NCBI RefSeq assembly: GCF_025215495.1
Contig: NZ_CP104302.1
Span: forward strand, 1,488,001 to 1,552,000
DNA: 64,000 bases
Source of the DNA: Mycolicibacterium brumae
GTDB lineage: Bacteria > Actinomycetota > Actinomycetes > Mycobacteriales > Mycobacteriaceae
Direction: 5' to 3'
Of the stretch, positions 1 to 10,236 are shown one piece after another. The translations under genes were made by a program, and so were the position numbers. Numbering within the stretch: the stretch's first letter is position 1; the number at the start of each line of letters is the position of its first letter. The notes below the pieces were generated by a model. The model saw only the letters and a program-made list of their open reading frames with translations, was not told where the DNA came from and made no database searches.

Positions 1-420
1 ACCTACACGCCCAAGCTCGACGACAAGGGCCGGCTCACGCTGCCGGCGAAGTTCCGGGACGCACTGGCAGGAGGGGTGATGGTCACCAAGAGCCAAGACC
101 ACAGCCTGGCCGTGTATCCCCGCGCCGAATTCGAGCAGCTGGCCCGCCGCGCCGCGGCGGCCTCCCGCAGCAACCCCGACGCCCGCGCCTTCCTGCGTAA
201 CCTGGCCGCCGGCACCGACGAGCAGTTGCCGGACGCCCAGGGTCGGGTCACCCTGTCCGCCGACCACCGTCGCTACGCCGGCCTGTCCAAGGAATGCGTC
301 GTGATCGGGTCGGTGGACTATCTCGAGATCTGGGACGCCCAAGCCTGGGAGTCCTACCAGCAGTCCCACGAAGAGAATTTCTCCTCGGCCAGCGATGAAG
401 CTCTGCGCGACATCATCTGA
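1..420 (+). CDS. mraZ: MraZ, cell division/cell wall cluster regulator (5' partial)
   Basis: The reading frame is open from the first base and ends at TGA 418-420. The visible protein starts [20 protein letters not shown], which matches mycobacterial MraZ after its first four residues or so, so only the start codon and a few codons lie outside the window. MraZ is a ring-forming, AbrB-like DNA-binding protein that binds repeats upstream of its own operon and tunes dcw transcription. Two AbrB-like repeats can be seen: the N-terminal one with [13 protein letters not shown], and a second near codons 80-95 with [13 protein letters not shown]. It is the usual first gene of the cluster, followed by rsmH. 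Confidence 0.96.
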   Translation, partial: TYTPKLDDKGRLTLPAKFRDALAGGVMVTKSQDHSLAVYPRAEFEQLARRAAAASRSNPDARAFLRNLAAGTDEQLPDAQGRVTLSADHRRYAGLSKECVVIGSVDYLEIWDAQAWESYQQSHEENFSSASDEALRDII

Positions 421-531
421 GGTGAAGGTAGACCCGGGCCGCGCACCGCGGTCTCTGTCCGAACGGGCCCTGACGCACTTCCCCGGCGCCAGGTTCGCGA
501 AGTCGGGCAGGGGCCACGGTGCACGGCAGGC

Positions 532-630
532 TCGACGAGCGAGGAACGAGCGAGGAAGAGGCCGGACGCTCGACACGCGGCCGGTTCGACGAGCGAGGAA
601 CGAGCGAGGAAGAGGCCGGACGCTCGATAC
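532..630. repeat. Pair of ~45-bp direct repeats in the mraZ-rsmH spacer
   Basis: Two nearly identical blocks start at 532 and 586 (54-nt period). Each begins TCGACGAGCGAGGAACGAGC and continues to GGCCGGACGCTCGA; the first divergence is CGACAC versus CGATAC at the right edge. Within each block the word CGAGCGAGGAA is itself partly repeated. They fill much of the 253-nt gap between mraZ and rsmH. There is no obvious coding content, and the frame through them is only an upstream run-on of rsmH. They could be a small dispersed repeat or a regulatory duplication. Confidence 0.85.
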
Positions 631-673
631 GGAGCTGGCGACGTACCGGCTGAAGCAGGGTGGAGGTGGCACG

Positions 674-1669
674 GTGACCGAAGACCCCGGCCGCTTCGGC
701 CACGTGCCGGTGCTGCTGGATCGCTGCCTGGACCTGCTGGCTCCCGCACTGACCCGCTCGGACGCCGACGGGTCCGGCGCGGTCGTCATCGACGCGACGT
801 TGGGCGCGGGCGGGCATTCCGAGGCGCTGCTGCGCCGCTTCGCCGGGCTGACGGTGATCGGACTGGACCGCGACCCCACCGCCCTGGATATCGCCTCGAA
901 GCGCTTGGCGTCCTATTCCGACCGTTTCACCGCGGCATACGCCCGGTACGACGAAATTGCCCGGATTCTCAGCGAATCCGGTTTGCCGGAAACCGAGTCG
1001 ATCGACGGTGTGCTGTTCGACCTCGGGGTCTCCTCGATGCAATTGGACCGCACCGAGCGCGGATTCTCGTATTCCGCAAACGCGCCGCTCGACATGCGCA
1101 TGGATAACAGCGCTGTGGTGTCTGCGGCGGATATTCTCAACACCTATGAGCAGGGTGAAATCGCCGCCATCCTCCGGGAGTTCGGCGATGAGCGGTTCGC
1201 TGGAAAAATTGCCGGCGCAATTGTCCGGCGTCGCAGAACCGCTCCGCTGCGCACCACCGGCGAATTGGTGGAACTGCTCTACGACACCATTCCGGCGCCG
1301 GCGCGGCGCACCGGTGGGCATCCGGCCAAGCGCACTTTCCAGGCGCTGCGCATCGCCGTCAACGCCGAACTCGACTCGCTGCGCGCCGCACTGCCGGCCG
1401 CGCTGCGCGCCGTGCGGCCGGGCGGCCGCGTGGTGGTGATGTCCTACCAGTCCGGCGAAGACCGGATCGTCAAGCAGTGCTTCGCCGCGGCGACGGCCAG
1501 CCGCACCCCGGCCGGGCTGCCGATGGAACTGCCGGGCCATGAGCCCGAGTTCGTCCTGCTCACCCGCGGCGCCGAGCGCGCCGACGCCGACGAGATCGAT
1601 CGCAATCCGCGCAGCGCGCCGGCCCGCCTGCGCGCCGTGGCACGTCAAACCGAAGGGGGACGTCGGTGA
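674..1669 (+). CDS. rsmH: 16S rRNA (cytosine(1402)-N(4))-methyltransferase RsmH
   Basis: SAM-dependent methyltransferase that makes the N4-methyl of m4Cm1402 in 16S rRNA. The frame is open far upstream, but the start is placed at GTG 674, preceded by GGAGGTG and giving [22 protein letters not shown], the family N-terminus with its HxPVLL motif. This gives 331 residues, near the family norm. The SAM-binding segment [14 protein letters not shown] lies around residues 38-51, with [14 protein letters not shown] further on. The stop overlaps the next gene's GTG by four bases (1666-1669), which suggests translational coupling. Confidence 0.96.
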   Translation: MTEDPGRFGHVPVLLDRCLDLLAPALTRSDADGSGAVVIDATLGAGGHSEALLRRFAGLTVIGLDRDPTALDIASKRLASYSDRFTAAYARYDEIARILSESGLPETESIDGVLFDLGVSSMQLDRTERGFSYSANAPLDMRMDNSAVVSAADILNTYEQGEIAAILREFGDERFAGKIAGAIVRRRRTAPLRTTGELVELLYDTIPAPARRTGGHPAKRTFQALRIAVNAELDSLRAALPAALRAVRPGGRVVVMSYQSGEDRIVKQCFAAATASRTPAGLPMELPGHEPEFVLLTRGAERADADEIDRNPRSAPARLRAVARQTEGGRR

Positions 1670-2715
1670 AGACCGAACGCAAGGCCAAGGCGGGAGCGTC
1701 TTCGACGCGCCGTGGCCAGACGCCGCGGGCCGCCCGCGGCGAGGCGCCGCGCCGCGGCGCGGCCGTCGCGCGACGCGCCGCCGACGCCCCGGCGCGCGGC
1801 AACCGCCCGCCCGCCGACCGGACCGCCCGCTCGGCGGCGCCCGCCCGGGACGCCAAGCGCGCCCCCCGCGCCACACCCACCCCCAAGCGCACCCGCGCGC
1901 GCAGCGCCAGCCAGGCCAAGGCGCGGGCGAAGGCGGCGAAAGCCAAGGCCCCCAAGCTCGTTCGGGTCCCGCTTCGGGTCCGGCTGCTCACCCGGCTGTC
2001 CTCGATCGACCTCAACCCGCGCACCCTGGCCCGCCGGGTGCCATTCGTCGTGCTGGTCATCGGCGCCCTCGGCATCGGCCTGGGCGTCACCCTGTGGCTG
2101 TCCACCGACGCCGCCGAGCGGTCCTACCAGCTGGGCAGCCAGCGTCAGCTCAACCAGGTGCTGCAGCAGCAGAAGGAGTCGCTGGAGCGCCAGGTGCTGG
2201 AGGCTCAGGCCGCCCCGGCGCTGGCCGAGGCCGCCCGCCAGCTCGGCATGATCCCCTCCAGCAGCACCGCGCACCTGGTGCAGGACCCGTCCGGGATGTG
2301 GACCGTGGTCGGCACGCCCAAGCCCGCCGACGGCGCGCCGCCGCCCCCGCTGAACGTCAAACTGCCCGACGAGAAGCCGCTGGCCCCCGCGCCCAAGCCG
2401 CGCGCCGAGCCGCCGGCCGACAATCCGGCCGCCAGCCCGGAGCGTCCGGTTCCGGTCTCGCCGAACGCCACCGCGCCGAATGCCACCGCGCCGGCCGATC
2501 CGGGCGCCGCCGAGGTGCCGGTGCTCGTCGCGCCGCACGGTGTGAGCACCCCCGGGGCCCCCGGCCCCGCGCCCGGACCGGTTGCGGCGGCCCCCGCAGG
2601 ACCCGCGCCCGGACCGGTTGACGCGGCCCCCGCCGAGCCCGCGGCGCCCGCGCCGGTCGAACCCGCGGCGCCGGTCGAACCCGCCGCGCCCGTCGAGCCC
2701 GCGCCCGCGGCATGA
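1666..2715 (+). CDS. ftsL: FtsL-like, proline/alanine-rich single-pass membrane protein
   Basis: 349 residues. The basic, Arg/Ala/Lys-rich cytoplasmic N-terminus (about 1-125) is followed by one hydrophobic helix (about 126-146, [19 protein letters not shown]) and a heptad-like segment ([21 protein letters not shown]) ending in [12 protein letters not shown]. This is the FtsL/septum-formation-initiator arrangement seen between rsmH and pbpB in mycobacteria. FtsL joins FtsQ and the FtsW-FtsI synthase at the septum. The last ~130 residues are low-complexity Pro/Ala with EPAAPVEP repeats. Start GTG 1666 overlaps the rsmH stop; the stop overlaps the ftsI ATG. Assignment rests on topology and position rather than strong motif identity. 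Confidence 0.85.
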   Translation: MKTERKAKAGASSTRRGQTPRAARGEAPRRGAAVARRAADAPARGNRPPADRTARSAAPARDAKRAPRATPTPKRTRARSASQAKARAKAAKAKAPKLVRVPLRVRLLTRLSSIDLNPRTLARRVPFVVLVIGALGIGLGVTLWLSTDAAERSYQLGSQRQLNQVLQQQKESLERQVLEAQAAPALAEAARQLGMIPSSSTAHLVQDPSGMWTVVGTPKPADGAPPPPLNVKLPDEKPLAPAPKPRAEPPADNPAASPERPVPVSPNATAPNATAPADPGAAEVPVLVAPHGVSTPGAPGPAPGPVAAAPAGPAPGPVDAAPAEPAAPAPVEPAAPVEPAAPVEPAPAA

Positions 2716-4616
2716 GCGCCGCCCGCAACCGCCCGGTCCGCCAGCGCGCCACCGTGGCCGAGGGCCGTCCGGCCGACGCGCGGCGCACCCGGGAGGCCAC
2801 CGAACTGGCCAACCGCAGCGCGTCGTTCGCCTTCCGCAGCCGGATCGGGGCCATCGTGATGGGCGTGGTGCTCGTCGTCGCCGCCGGCCAGCTGTTCTAC
2901 CTGCAGGTCCCGGGCGCCGCCGCGCTGCGGGCCCAGGCCGCCAGCCAGCTCAAGGTGGTCGACGTGGAGCAGGCCGTGCGCGGCGCCATCGTCGACCGCA
3001 ACGACGCCAAGCTCGCCTTCACCGTGGAGGCCCGGGCGCTGACCTTCCAGCCGCAGCGGATCCGCGAACAGCTCACCGAGGCCCGGCAGAAGTCGGAGAA
3101 GGCCCCCGAGCCCGACGCCCGGCTGCGTGAGATCGCCAAGGGCGTCGCCGCCCGGATGGATGACAAGCCCGACTACAAGTCGTTGCTGAAGAAGCTGCGC
3201 AGCGACGAGACCTTCGTCTACCTGGCCCGCGCCGTCGACCCGGCGCTGGCCGGGGTGATCACCGAGGAGTTCCCCGAGGTCGGCGCGGAGCGTCAGGATC
3301 TGCGCCAGTACCCGGGCGGATCGCTGGCCGCCAACATCGTCGGCGGCATCGACTGGGACGGGCACGGCCTGCTCGGCCTGGAGGACTCACTGGATTCGGT
3401 GCTGGCCGGCGCCGACGGCTCCATCACCTACGACCGCGGATCCGACGGCGTCGTCATCCCCGGCAGCTACCGCAACAAGCACAACGCGGTCAACGGCTCG
3501 ACGGTGCAGCTGACCCTGGACAACGACATCCAGTTCTACGTGCAGCAGCAGGTCCAGCAGGCTCGCGACCTGTCCGGCGCCCGCAATGTCTCCGCCGTCG
3601 TGCTGGACTCGCACACCGGCGAGGTGCTGGCGATGGCTAACGACAACACCTTCGACCCGTCCCAGGACATCGGCCGCCAATCCGAGCGGCAGATGGGCAA
3701 CCTGGCGGTGTCCTCGCCGTTCGAGCCGGGCTCGGTCAACAAGGTGATCACCATGGCCACCGCGCTGGAGCTGGGCCTGACCACCCCCGACGAGGTGTTC
3801 CAGGTGCCCGGCGTCATCCAGATGGGCGGCGTCAGCATCAAGGACGCCTGGGGCCACGGCACCGAGGCCTACACCACCACCGGGATCCTCGGGAAGTCGT
3901 CCAACGTGGGCACCCTGATGCTCGCCCAGCGGGTCGGCCCGGAGAAGTTCGCCGATATGGTCACCAAGTTCGGGCTCGGCCAGCGTACCGGCGTCGGCCT
4001 GCCCGGCGAGAGCGCCGGCCTGGTCCCGCCGATGGACCAGTGGTCGGGCAGCACCTTCTCCAACCTGCCGATCGGGCAGGGCCTGTCGATGACGCTGCTG
4101 CAGATGACCGGGATGTACCAGACTCTGGCCAACGACGGGGTGCGGGTGCCGCCGCGCATCGTCAAGGCCACCATTGCCCCGGACGGGACGCGCACCGAAG
4201 AGGAGCGGCCCGAGGGGGTGCGGGTGGTCTCCCGGGACACCGCCCGCTCGGTTCGGCAGATGCTGCGCGCCGTCGTGCAGAGCGACCCGATGGGCTACCA
4301 GCAGGGCACCGGCCCGGCAGCCGGGGTGGAGGGCTACCAGATGGCCGGCAAGACCGGCACCGCCCAGCAGATCAACCCGGCCTGCGCCTGCTACTTCGAC
4401 AATGTCTACTGGATCACCTTCGCCGGACTGGCCACCGCCGACGATCCGCGCTACGTCATCGGGATCATGATGGACGCCCCGTCGCGCAACGCCGACGGCA
4501 CGCCCGGCTACTCCGCGGCGCCGCTGTTCCACAACATCTCGGCCTGGCTGATGCAGCGCGACAATGTGCCGCCCTCGGCCGATCTCGGCCCGCCGCTGGT
4601 CCTGCGTGCGCTCTGA
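2712..4616 (+). CDS. ftsI: Peptidoglycan D,D-transpeptidase FtsI (class B PBP, PbpB)
   Basis: Septal transpeptidase that cross-links new peptidoglycan with FtsW. 634 residues. A short Arg-rich cytoplasmic part is followed by a membrane helix near residues 45-65 (IGAIVMGVVLVVAAGQLFYL), a dimerisation region and the transpeptidase domain. The three penicillin-binding motifs are present: SVNK with the acyl-serine at residue 341, S396-S-N398, and KTGTA starting at K547. ATG 2712 overlaps the preceding stop (ATGA). A CACACYF-like Cys pair follows KTGTA, typical of actinobacterial PbpB. Intact. Confidence 0.96.
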   Translation: MSAARNRPVRQRATVAEGRPADARRTREATELANRSASFAFRSRIGAIVMGVVLVVAAGQLFYLQVPGAAALRAQAASQLKVVDVEQAVRGAIVDRNDAKLAFTVEARALTFQPQRIREQLTEARQKSEKAPEPDARLREIAKGVAARMDDKPDYKSLLKKLRSDETFVYLARAVDPALAGVITEEFPEVGAERQDLRQYPGGSLAANIVGGIDWDGHGLLGLEDSLDSVLAGADGSITYDRGSDGVVIPGSYRNKHNAVNGSTVQLTLDNDIQFYVQQQVQQARDLSGARNVSAVVLDSHTGEVLAMANDNTFDPSQDIGRQSERQMGNLAVSSPFEPGSVNKVITMATALELGLTTPDEVFQVPGVIQMGGVSIKDAWGHGTEAYTTTGILGKSSNVGTLMLAQRVGPEKFADMVTKFGLGQRTGVGLPGESAGLVPPMDQWSGSTFSNLPIGQGLSMTLLQMTGMYQTLANDGVRVPPRIVKATIAPDGTRTEEERPEGVRVVSRDTARSVRQMLRAVVQSDPMGYQQGTGPAAGVEGYQMAGKTGTAQQINPACACYFDNVYWITFAGLATADDPRYVIGIMMDAPSRNADGTPGYSAAPLFHNISAWLMQRDNVPPSADLGPPLVLRAL

Positions 4617-4651
4617 CGCGTGCCGCGGGCCCGGATGTATAGGCTGACCGG

Positions 4652-6172
4652 ATGCCTGAACCGCTGCGCCCCGACCATGTCGCGGGCATCGCGCTGGCGG
4701 CGCTGGCCGGTCCTGCGATCACCCTGATCGGCGACCCCGCGACCCAGGTGCGCGGCGTCACCCTGCGCGCCCAGCAGGTGCGCCCCGGCGACGTGTTCGC
4801 CGCGCTGCCCGGCGCGGCCACCCACGGCGCGGCCTTCGCCGGCCAGGCCGCCGACCGCGGCGCGGCCGCCATCCTGACCGACCCCGCCGGCGCGGCGATG
4901 ATCGACGGCGCCGAGGTGGCGCTGCTGGTCTGCGACGACCCCCGCGCGGCGCTGGGCCCGCTGGCCTCCACCGTCTACGGCGACCCCTCGCAGCGGCTGC
5001 AGCTGATCGGGGTGACCGGCACCTCCGGCAAAACCACCACCAGCCATCTGATCGAGGCCGGCTTGCGCGGCGCGGGCCGGGTGGCCGGACTGATCGGCAC
5101 CGTCGGGGTCCGCATCGACGGCGTCGACGTGCCCTCGGCGCTGACCACCCCGGAAGCGCCGGCGCTGCAGGCGCTGCTGGCCGCCATGGTGGAAAAAGGT
5201 GTGCGGACCGCGGTGATGGAGGTGTCCAGTCACGCGCTCGCGCTGGGCCGGGTGGACGGCGCCACCTTCGCCGTCGGCGGATTCACCAACCTGTCCCGCG
5301 ACCACTTGGACTTCCACCCGGACATGGCCGACTACTTCGAGGCCAAGGCCCGGCTGTTCGACCCGGCCTCGACGGTCTGCGCGGCGCGGCCGGTGGTCTG
5401 CGTCGATGACGAGGCCGGCGTCGCGATGGCCGCCCGGGCCGCCGACCCGGTCACCGTGTCGACCACCGGAGCGGCGGACTGGACCGCCGCCGAGGTGTCC
5501 GGCGCCGCGGCCGGCGGGCAGAGCTTTGTCGCCGTCGGGCCCGACGGCGCGCGGCATCGCGTCGAGATCGGGCTGCCGGGGTCCTACAACGTCGCCAACG
5601 CCCTGCTGGCGCTGGCGATTCTGGACGCGGTCGGGGTGAGCCCGGAAGCCGCCGCGGCGGGGCTGCGGACCGCGCTGGTGCCGGGCCGGCTGGAACCGGT
5701 CGACGTCGGGCAGGATTTCCTGGCGCTGGTCGACTACGCGCACAAGCCCGGTGCGCTGCGCGCGGTGCTGGAGACGCTGCGCGGGCGCCCCGGGGCGCGC
5801 CGAATCGCGGTGGTGGTGGGCGCCGGCGGCAACCGGGACACCGGAAAACGCGCCCCGATGGGCGCGGTGGCCGCCGAACTGGCCGATCTGGTGATCGTCA
5901 CCGACGACAACCCGCGCGATGAGGACCCCGCGGCCATCCGCGCCGAGGTGCTCGCCGGCGCGCGCGCCGAACGCGGGCCGGCGCAGATCCGCGAGGTGGG
6001 CGACCGGGCCGAGGCCATCGCCGCCGCGGTGGCCTGGGCCGGCGGAGGCGACGTGGTGCTGATCGCCGGCAAGGGGCATGAGACCGGGCAGACCGCGGCC
6101 GGGCAGACCCGCCCGTTCGACGACCGGGCCGAACTGGAAGCCGCGCTGCGGGCGCGCGGGGGACGGGAGTAA
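4652..6172 (+). CDS. murE: UDP-MurNAc-L-Ala-D-Glu:meso-DAP ligase MurE
   Basis: Cytoplasmic ATP-dependent ligase adding the third stem amino acid. 506 residues. The ATP loop [11 protein letters not shown] has its lysine at residue 127, and the carbamylated-lysine region lies in the central domain. The C-terminal motif DNPRDEDP corresponds to the DNPR motif that reads meso-diaminopimelate, as expected in mycobacteria. Start ATG 4652 is 35 nt after ftsI, the widest gap in this part of the cluster, so a local promoter is possible, though none is clear by eye. murF follows after 2 nt. Confidence 0.96.
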   Translation: MPEPLRPDHVAGIALAALAGPAITLIGDPATQVRGVTLRAQQVRPGDVFAALPGAATHGAAFAGQAADRGAAAILTDPAGAAMIDGAEVALLVCDDPRAALGPLASTVYGDPSQRLQLIGVTGTSGKTTTSHLIEAGLRGAGRVAGLIGTVGVRIDGVDVPSALTTPEAPALQALLAAMVEKGVRTAVMEVSSHALALGRVDGATFAVGGFTNLSRDHLDFHPDMADYFEAKARLFDPASTVCAARPVVCVDDEAGVAMAARAADPVTVSTTGAADWTAAEVSGAAAGGQSFVAVGPDGARHRVEIGLPGSYNVANALLALAILDAVGVSPEAAAAGLRTALVPGRLEPVDVGQDFLALVDYAHKPGALRAVLETLRGRPGARRIAVVVGAGGNRDTGKRAPMGAVAAELADLVIVTDDNPRDEDPAAIRAEVLAGARAERGPAQIREVGDRAEAIAAAVAWAGGGDVVLIAGKGHETGQTAAGQTRPFDDRAELEAALRARGGRE

Positions 6173-6174
6173 TC

Positions 6175-7713
6175 GTGATCGAGCTGAGCCTGGCCGAGAT
6201 CGCGGACATCGTCGGTGGCCGCCTCGCGGACATCAGCGCCGACGACGCCGCCACCACCCGAGTCACCGGAACCGTCGAATTCGATTCCCGCGCGATCACC
6301 CCCGGCGGATTGTTCCTGGCCATGCCCGGCGCGCGCCACGATGGCCACGACCACGCCGCAGCCGCGATCGCGGCGGGCGCGGTCGCGGTGCTGGCCGCGC
6401 GCCCGGTCGGCGTTCCCGCCGTCATCGCCGCGCCGGCGGACTCCGCCGACCGGGGCGCCGGGGTGCTCGAACACGATCGCGACGGCGCCGGCGCAGCGGT
6501 GCTCGCCGCGCTGGCCAAACTCGCCGCCGAGGTCGCCCGCCGGCTGACCGCGGCCGGCCTGAGGATCGTCGGGGTGACCGGCTCGGCCGGCAAAACCTCC
6601 ACCAAGGACCTGCTGGCCGCGGTGCTCGCCCCGCTCGGGCAGGTCGTCGCCCCGCCCGGGTCGTTCAACAACGAACTGGGCCACCCCTGGACGGTGCTGC
6701 GGGCCACCGAGGACACCGACTTCCTGATCCTGGAGCTTTCCGCCCGCCACCCCGGCAATATCGCGGCGCTGGCCGCCATCGCGCCGCCGTCGATTGGAGT
6801 GGTGCTCAATGTCGGCACCGCGCACCTCGGCGAATTCGGCTCCCGCCAGGCCATCGCCGACACCAAATCCGAACTGGCCCAGGCGATCCCGGCCTCCGGC
6901 GCGGTCATCCTCAACGCCGACGACCCGGCCGTGGCGGCGATGGCCGCGGTCACCGACGCCCGGGTGGTCCGGGTCTCCCGCGCGCCGGGGACCGAGGCGC
7001 AGCTGTGGGCCGAGGACGTCCGGCTCGACGAGCTGGCCCGGCCCCGGTTCCGGCTGTGCCGCGCCGGGGAGTCGGTCGAGGTGGCACTGGCCGTGCACGG
7101 CGACCACCAGGTGTCCAACGCGCTGTGCGCGGCCGCCGTGGCCTGCGAGTGCGGCGCGAACCTGGCCCAGGCGGCCGCCGCGCTGGCCGGCGCCGGCCCC
7201 GTCTCGGCGCGCCGGATGGATGTGCGCACCCGAGCCGACGGGGTGACCGTCATCAACGACGCCTACAACGCGAATCCCGATTCGATGGCCGCCGGGCTGA
7301 AGGCGCTGGCCTGGATGGCCCGCGGCGACGGCGGCCCGCCGCGGCGCAGCGTCGCGGTGCTCGGCGAAATGGCCGAACTCGGCGACGACGCCATCACCGA
7401 ACACGACCGGATCGGCCGGCTTGTGGTGCGCCTGGACGTCTCCCTGCTGGTGGCCGTCGGCGCCGGGCGACCGATGAGCGCGCTGCTCAACGGCGCGGTG
7501 ATGGAGGGCTCCTGGGGCGCCGAAGCCGTCGCCGTCGCCGACGCCGACGCCGCGCTGGAATTGCTGCGCGCCGAGCTCGCCCCGGGCGACGTGGTGCTGG
7601 TGAAGGCGTCGAACTCGGTCGGTCTGGGCGCGCTGGGGGAGACCCTGGCCGGTGACGCGACCGACCCGGATGCGCCGAAACCGGCCGCGGTGGGGGAGGA
7701 TTCCACCCGATGA
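6175..7713 (+). CDS. murF: UDP-MurNAc-tripeptide:D-Ala-D-Ala ligase MurF
   Basis: Adds D-Ala-D-Ala to complete the pentapeptide precursor. 512 residues from GTG 6175. The Mur ligase ATP loop [13 protein letters not shown] has its lysine at residue 140; [15 protein letters not shown] and [12 protein letters not shown] are characteristic MurF segments. The stop overlaps the mraY ATG by four bases. Length and motif order fit the family; nothing unusual was seen. Confidence 0.96.
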   Translation: MIELSLAEIADIVGGRLADISADDAATTRVTGTVEFDSRAITPGGLFLAMPGARHDGHDHAAAAIAAGAVAVLAARPVGVPAVIAAPADSADRGAGVLEHDRDGAGAAVLAALAKLAAEVARRLTAAGLRIVGVTGSAGKTSTKDLLAAVLAPLGQVVAPPGSFNNELGHPWTVLRATEDTDFLILELSARHPGNIAALAAIAPPSIGVVLNVGTAHLGEFGSRQAIADTKSELAQAIPASGAVILNADDPAVAAMAAVTDARVVRVSRAPGTEAQLWAEDVRLDELARPRFRLCRAGESVEVALAVHGDHQVSNALCAAAVACECGANLAQAAAALAGAGPVSARRMDVRTRADGVTVINDAYNANPDSMAAGLKALAWMARGDGGPPRRSVAVLGEMAELGDDAITEHDRIGRLVVRLDVSLLVAVGAGRPMSALLNGAVMEGSWGAEAVAVADADAALELLRAELAPGDVVLVKASNSVGLGALGETLAGDATDPDAPKPAAVGEDSTR

Positions 7714-8789
7714 TACTGATCCTGATTGCTGTCGGCCTGGCGCTGACGGTGTCGATCCTGTTTACGCCGGTGCTGATCAAGGCGTTCACCCAGCAGGGGC
7801 TCGGCCACGAGGTCCGCGAGGACGGGCCGCCGAGCCACCAGACCAAACGCGGCACCCCGTCGATGGGTGGCGTGGCGATCGTCGCCGGCATCTGGGCCGG
7901 CTACCTGGGCAGCCGCCTGGTGTCGATGGCGCTCGGCGGCCACGGCCCGTCGGTCACCGCGGTGCTGGTCCTCGGTCTGGCCACCGCGCTCGGCGGCGTC
8001 GGGTTCGTCGACGATCTGATCAAACTGCGCCGGTCGCGCAACCTCGGCCTGAACAAGACCGCCAAGACCGTCGGGCAGGTCAGCGCCGCAGTCATCTTCG
8101 GCGTGCTGGTGCTGCAGTTCCCCAACGCCAGCGGGCTCACCCCGGGCAGCCAGCAACTGTCCTATGTGCGCGACATCGCCACCGTGACCTTGCCGCCGGT
8201 GGTGTTCGTGCTGTTCGTGGTGGTGCTGGTGTCCGCCTGGTCCAACGCGGTGAACTTCACCGACGGTCTGGACGGCCTGGCCGCCGGCTGCATGGCGATG
8301 GTCACCGGCGCCTACGTGCTGATCACCTTCTGGCAGTTCCGCAATCCGTGCGCCACGGCCCCGGAGGCCGGCTGCTACAACGTCCGCGACCCGCTGGATC
8401 TCGCGCTGATCGCCGCCGCCACCGCCGGCGCCTGCATCGGGTTCCTGTGGTGGAACGCCGCGCCGGCCAAGATCTTCATGGGCGACACCGGCTCGCTGGC
8501 CCTGGGCGGCATCATCGCCGGTCTGTCGGTGACCAGCCGCACCGAGATCCTGGCCGTGGTGCTCGGCGCGCTGTTCGTCGCCGAGATCGTCTCGGTCGTC
8601 GTGCAGATCGTGGCGTTCCGGTCCACCGGCAGGCGGGTGTTCCGGATGGCGCCCTTCCACCACCACTACGAGTTGGCCGGCTGGGCCGAGACGACGGTCA
8701 TCATCCGGTTCTGGCTGCTGACCGCCATCGCCTGCGGACTGGGCGTCGCGCTGTTCTACAGCGAATGGCTCTCCGCGGTCGGCGGCTAG
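7710..8789 (+). CDS. mraY: Phospho-MurNAc-pentapeptide transferase MraY (MurX)
   Basis: Integral membrane enzyme that transfers phospho-MurNAc-pentapeptide to decaprenyl phosphate, forming lipid I. 359 residues with about ten hydrophobic segments. Recognisable MraY motifs: GTPSMGG near residue 50, FVDDLIKL near 95, [13 protein letters not shown] near 180, [11 protein letters not shown] near 255 and PFHHHYE near 315. ATG 7710 overlaps the murF stop. Confidence 0.97.
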   Translation: MILILIAVGLALTVSILFTPVLIKAFTQQGLGHEVREDGPPSHQTKRGTPSMGGVAIVAGIWAGYLGSRLVSMALGGHGPSVTAVLVLGLATALGGVGFVDDLIKLRRSRNLGLNKTAKTVGQVSAAVIFGVLVLQFPNASGLTPGSQQLSYVRDIATVTLPPVVFVLFVVVLVSAWSNAVNFTDGLDGLAAGCMAMVTGAYVLITFWQFRNPCATAPEAGCYNVRDPLDLALIAAATAGACIGFLWWNAAPAKIFMGDTGSLALGGIIAGLSVTSRTEILAVVLGALFVAEIVSVVVQIVAFRSTGRRVFRMAPFHHHYELAGWAETTVIIRFWLLTAIACGLGVALFYSEWLSAVGG

Positions 8790-8791
8790 CG

Positions 8792-10231
8792 GTGAATATC
8801 GCGCAACTGGGCGGCCGTGCCCGGGTGCTGGTGGCCGGCGCCGGAATGACCGGCCGCGCAGTGCTCACCGCGCTGGAACCGCTCGGCGTCCGCGCCGAGG
8901 TCACCGACGACAGCGCCGACACCCTCGCCGCGCTGGCGGTCGCCGGGGTGGCCACCCGCGGCGTCGCCGAGGCGACCGCCGGGATCGCCGACTATCAGCT
9001 GGTCGTCACCAGCCCCGGGCTGTCGCCGGCCACCCCGCTGCTGGCGGCCGCGGCCGCCGCGGGCGTCCCGATCTGGGGCGATGTGGAACTGGCCTGGCGG
9101 CTGGACGCCGCGGGCCACTACGGGCCGCCGCGGCGCTGGCTGGTGGTCACCGGCACCAACGGCAAGACCACCACCACCTCGATGCTGCACGCCATGCTGA
9201 CCGCGGCGGGCCGCACCAGCCGATTGTGCGGGAACATCGGACGTCCGGTCATCGACGTGCTCGCCGATTCCTGCGAGCTGCTGGCCGTCGAGCTGTCCAG
9301 CTTCCAACTGCACTGGGCGCCGTCGGTGCGCCCGGAGGCCGGCGCGGTGCTCAACGTCGCCGAAGACCACCTCGACTGGCACGGCTCGATGGCCGACTAC
9401 GCCGGCGCCAAGGCCGTGGCGCTGAGCGGCCGGGTCGCGGTCGCCGGGATCGACGATCCGATCGCGGCGGACCTGCTGGCGGGCGCCGACGCGCCGCGCA
9501 AGGTCGGGTTCACCCTGGGTGAGCCGGGCGCCGGTGAGCTCGGGGTGGTCGACGGGCAGTTGACCGACCACGCGTTCGCCGACCCGGCCGCGGCGCTGGC
9601 CCCGGTGAGCGCGGTGACCGTCGCCGGTCCGGTCGGGGTGCTCGACGCGCTGGCCGCGGCCGCGCTGGCCCGCGCGGTCGACGTGCCCGGCGAGTCGATC
9701 GCCGCCGCGCTGGCCGGTTTCGAGGTGGGCCGGCACCGCGCCGAGGTCGTCGCGGTGCGCGACGGGGTGACCTACGTCGACGACTCCAAGGCCACCAATC
9801 CGCACGCCGCGCAGGCGTCGCTGCGGGCCTACCCGCGCTCGGTGTGGATCGCCGGCGGTCTGCTCAAGGGCGCCTCGGTCGACGAGTTGGTGGCCGCGGT
9901 GGCCGACCGGCTGGCCGGCGCGGTGCTCATCGGCGCTGATCGCGGGGTGGTTGCCAAGGCGTTATCGCGACACGCGCCCGATGTGCCCGTCATCCAAGTT
10001 GTGACGGGGGAGGATGCTGGGATGCGTGGGACTTCTGATGCAGATGTGACTCATGTGGCTGGTGAGTCGGGGGCTGCGGTGATGACGGCGGCGGTCGCGG
10101 CCGCCCGCCGGCTGGCCTCGCCCGGCGACACCGTGCTGCTGGCCCCGGCCGGCGCCTCCTTCGACCAATTCGCCGGGTACGCCGACCGTGGCGACGCCTT
10201 CGCCGCCGCCGTCACCGCCTCGTCCCGGTAG
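8792..10231 (+). CDS. murD: UDP-MurNAc-L-Ala:D-Glu ligase MurD
   Basis: Adds D-glutamate to UDP-MurNAc-L-Ala. The frame is open far upstream across mraY in another frame; the real start is placed at GTG 8792, two bases after the mraY stop, giving [21 protein letters not shown], the expected N-terminal Rossmann-like domain. 479 residues. The ATP loop [12 protein letters not shown] has its lysine at 125, followed by CGNIGRPV and the C-terminal [12 protein letters not shown] motif. The ~40 codons around 10000-10080 ([21 protein letters not shown]) are less GC-rich than the rest, but the frame stays open. Confidence 0.95.
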   Translation: MNIAQLGGRARVLVAGAGMTGRAVLTALEPLGVRAEVTDDSADTLAALAVAGVATRGVAEATAGIADYQLVVTSPGLSPATPLLAAAAAAGVPIWGDVELAWRLDAAGHYGPPRRWLVVTGTNGKTTTTSMLHAMLTAAGRTSRLCGNIGRPVIDVLADSCELLAVELSSFQLHWAPSVRPEAGAVLNVAEDHLDWHGSMADYAGAKAVALSGRVAVAGIDDPIAADLLAGADAPRKVGFTLGEPGAGELGVVDGQLTDHAFADPAAALAPVSAVTVAGPVGVLDALAAAALARAVDVPGESIAAALAGFEVGRHRAEVVAVRDGVTYVDDSKATNPHAAQASLRAYPRSVWIAGGLLKGASVDELVAAVADRLAGAVLIGADRGVVAKALSRHAPDVPVIQVVTGEDAGMRGTSDADVTHVAGESGAAVMTAAVAAARRLASPGDTVLLAPAGASFDQFAGYADRGDAFAAAVTASSR

Positions 10232-10236
10232 CGGAT

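Noticed and set aside
395..673. N-terminal extension of RsmH across the spacer repeats
   Set aside because: Residues encoded by the repeats are Arg-rich and unlike RsmH; GTG 674 has a GGAGGTG ribosome site.
7652..8791. Upstream extension of the murD frame to 859 codons
   Set aside because: It overlaps the whole of mraY in another frame; GTG 8792 gives the family N-terminus right after the mraY stop.
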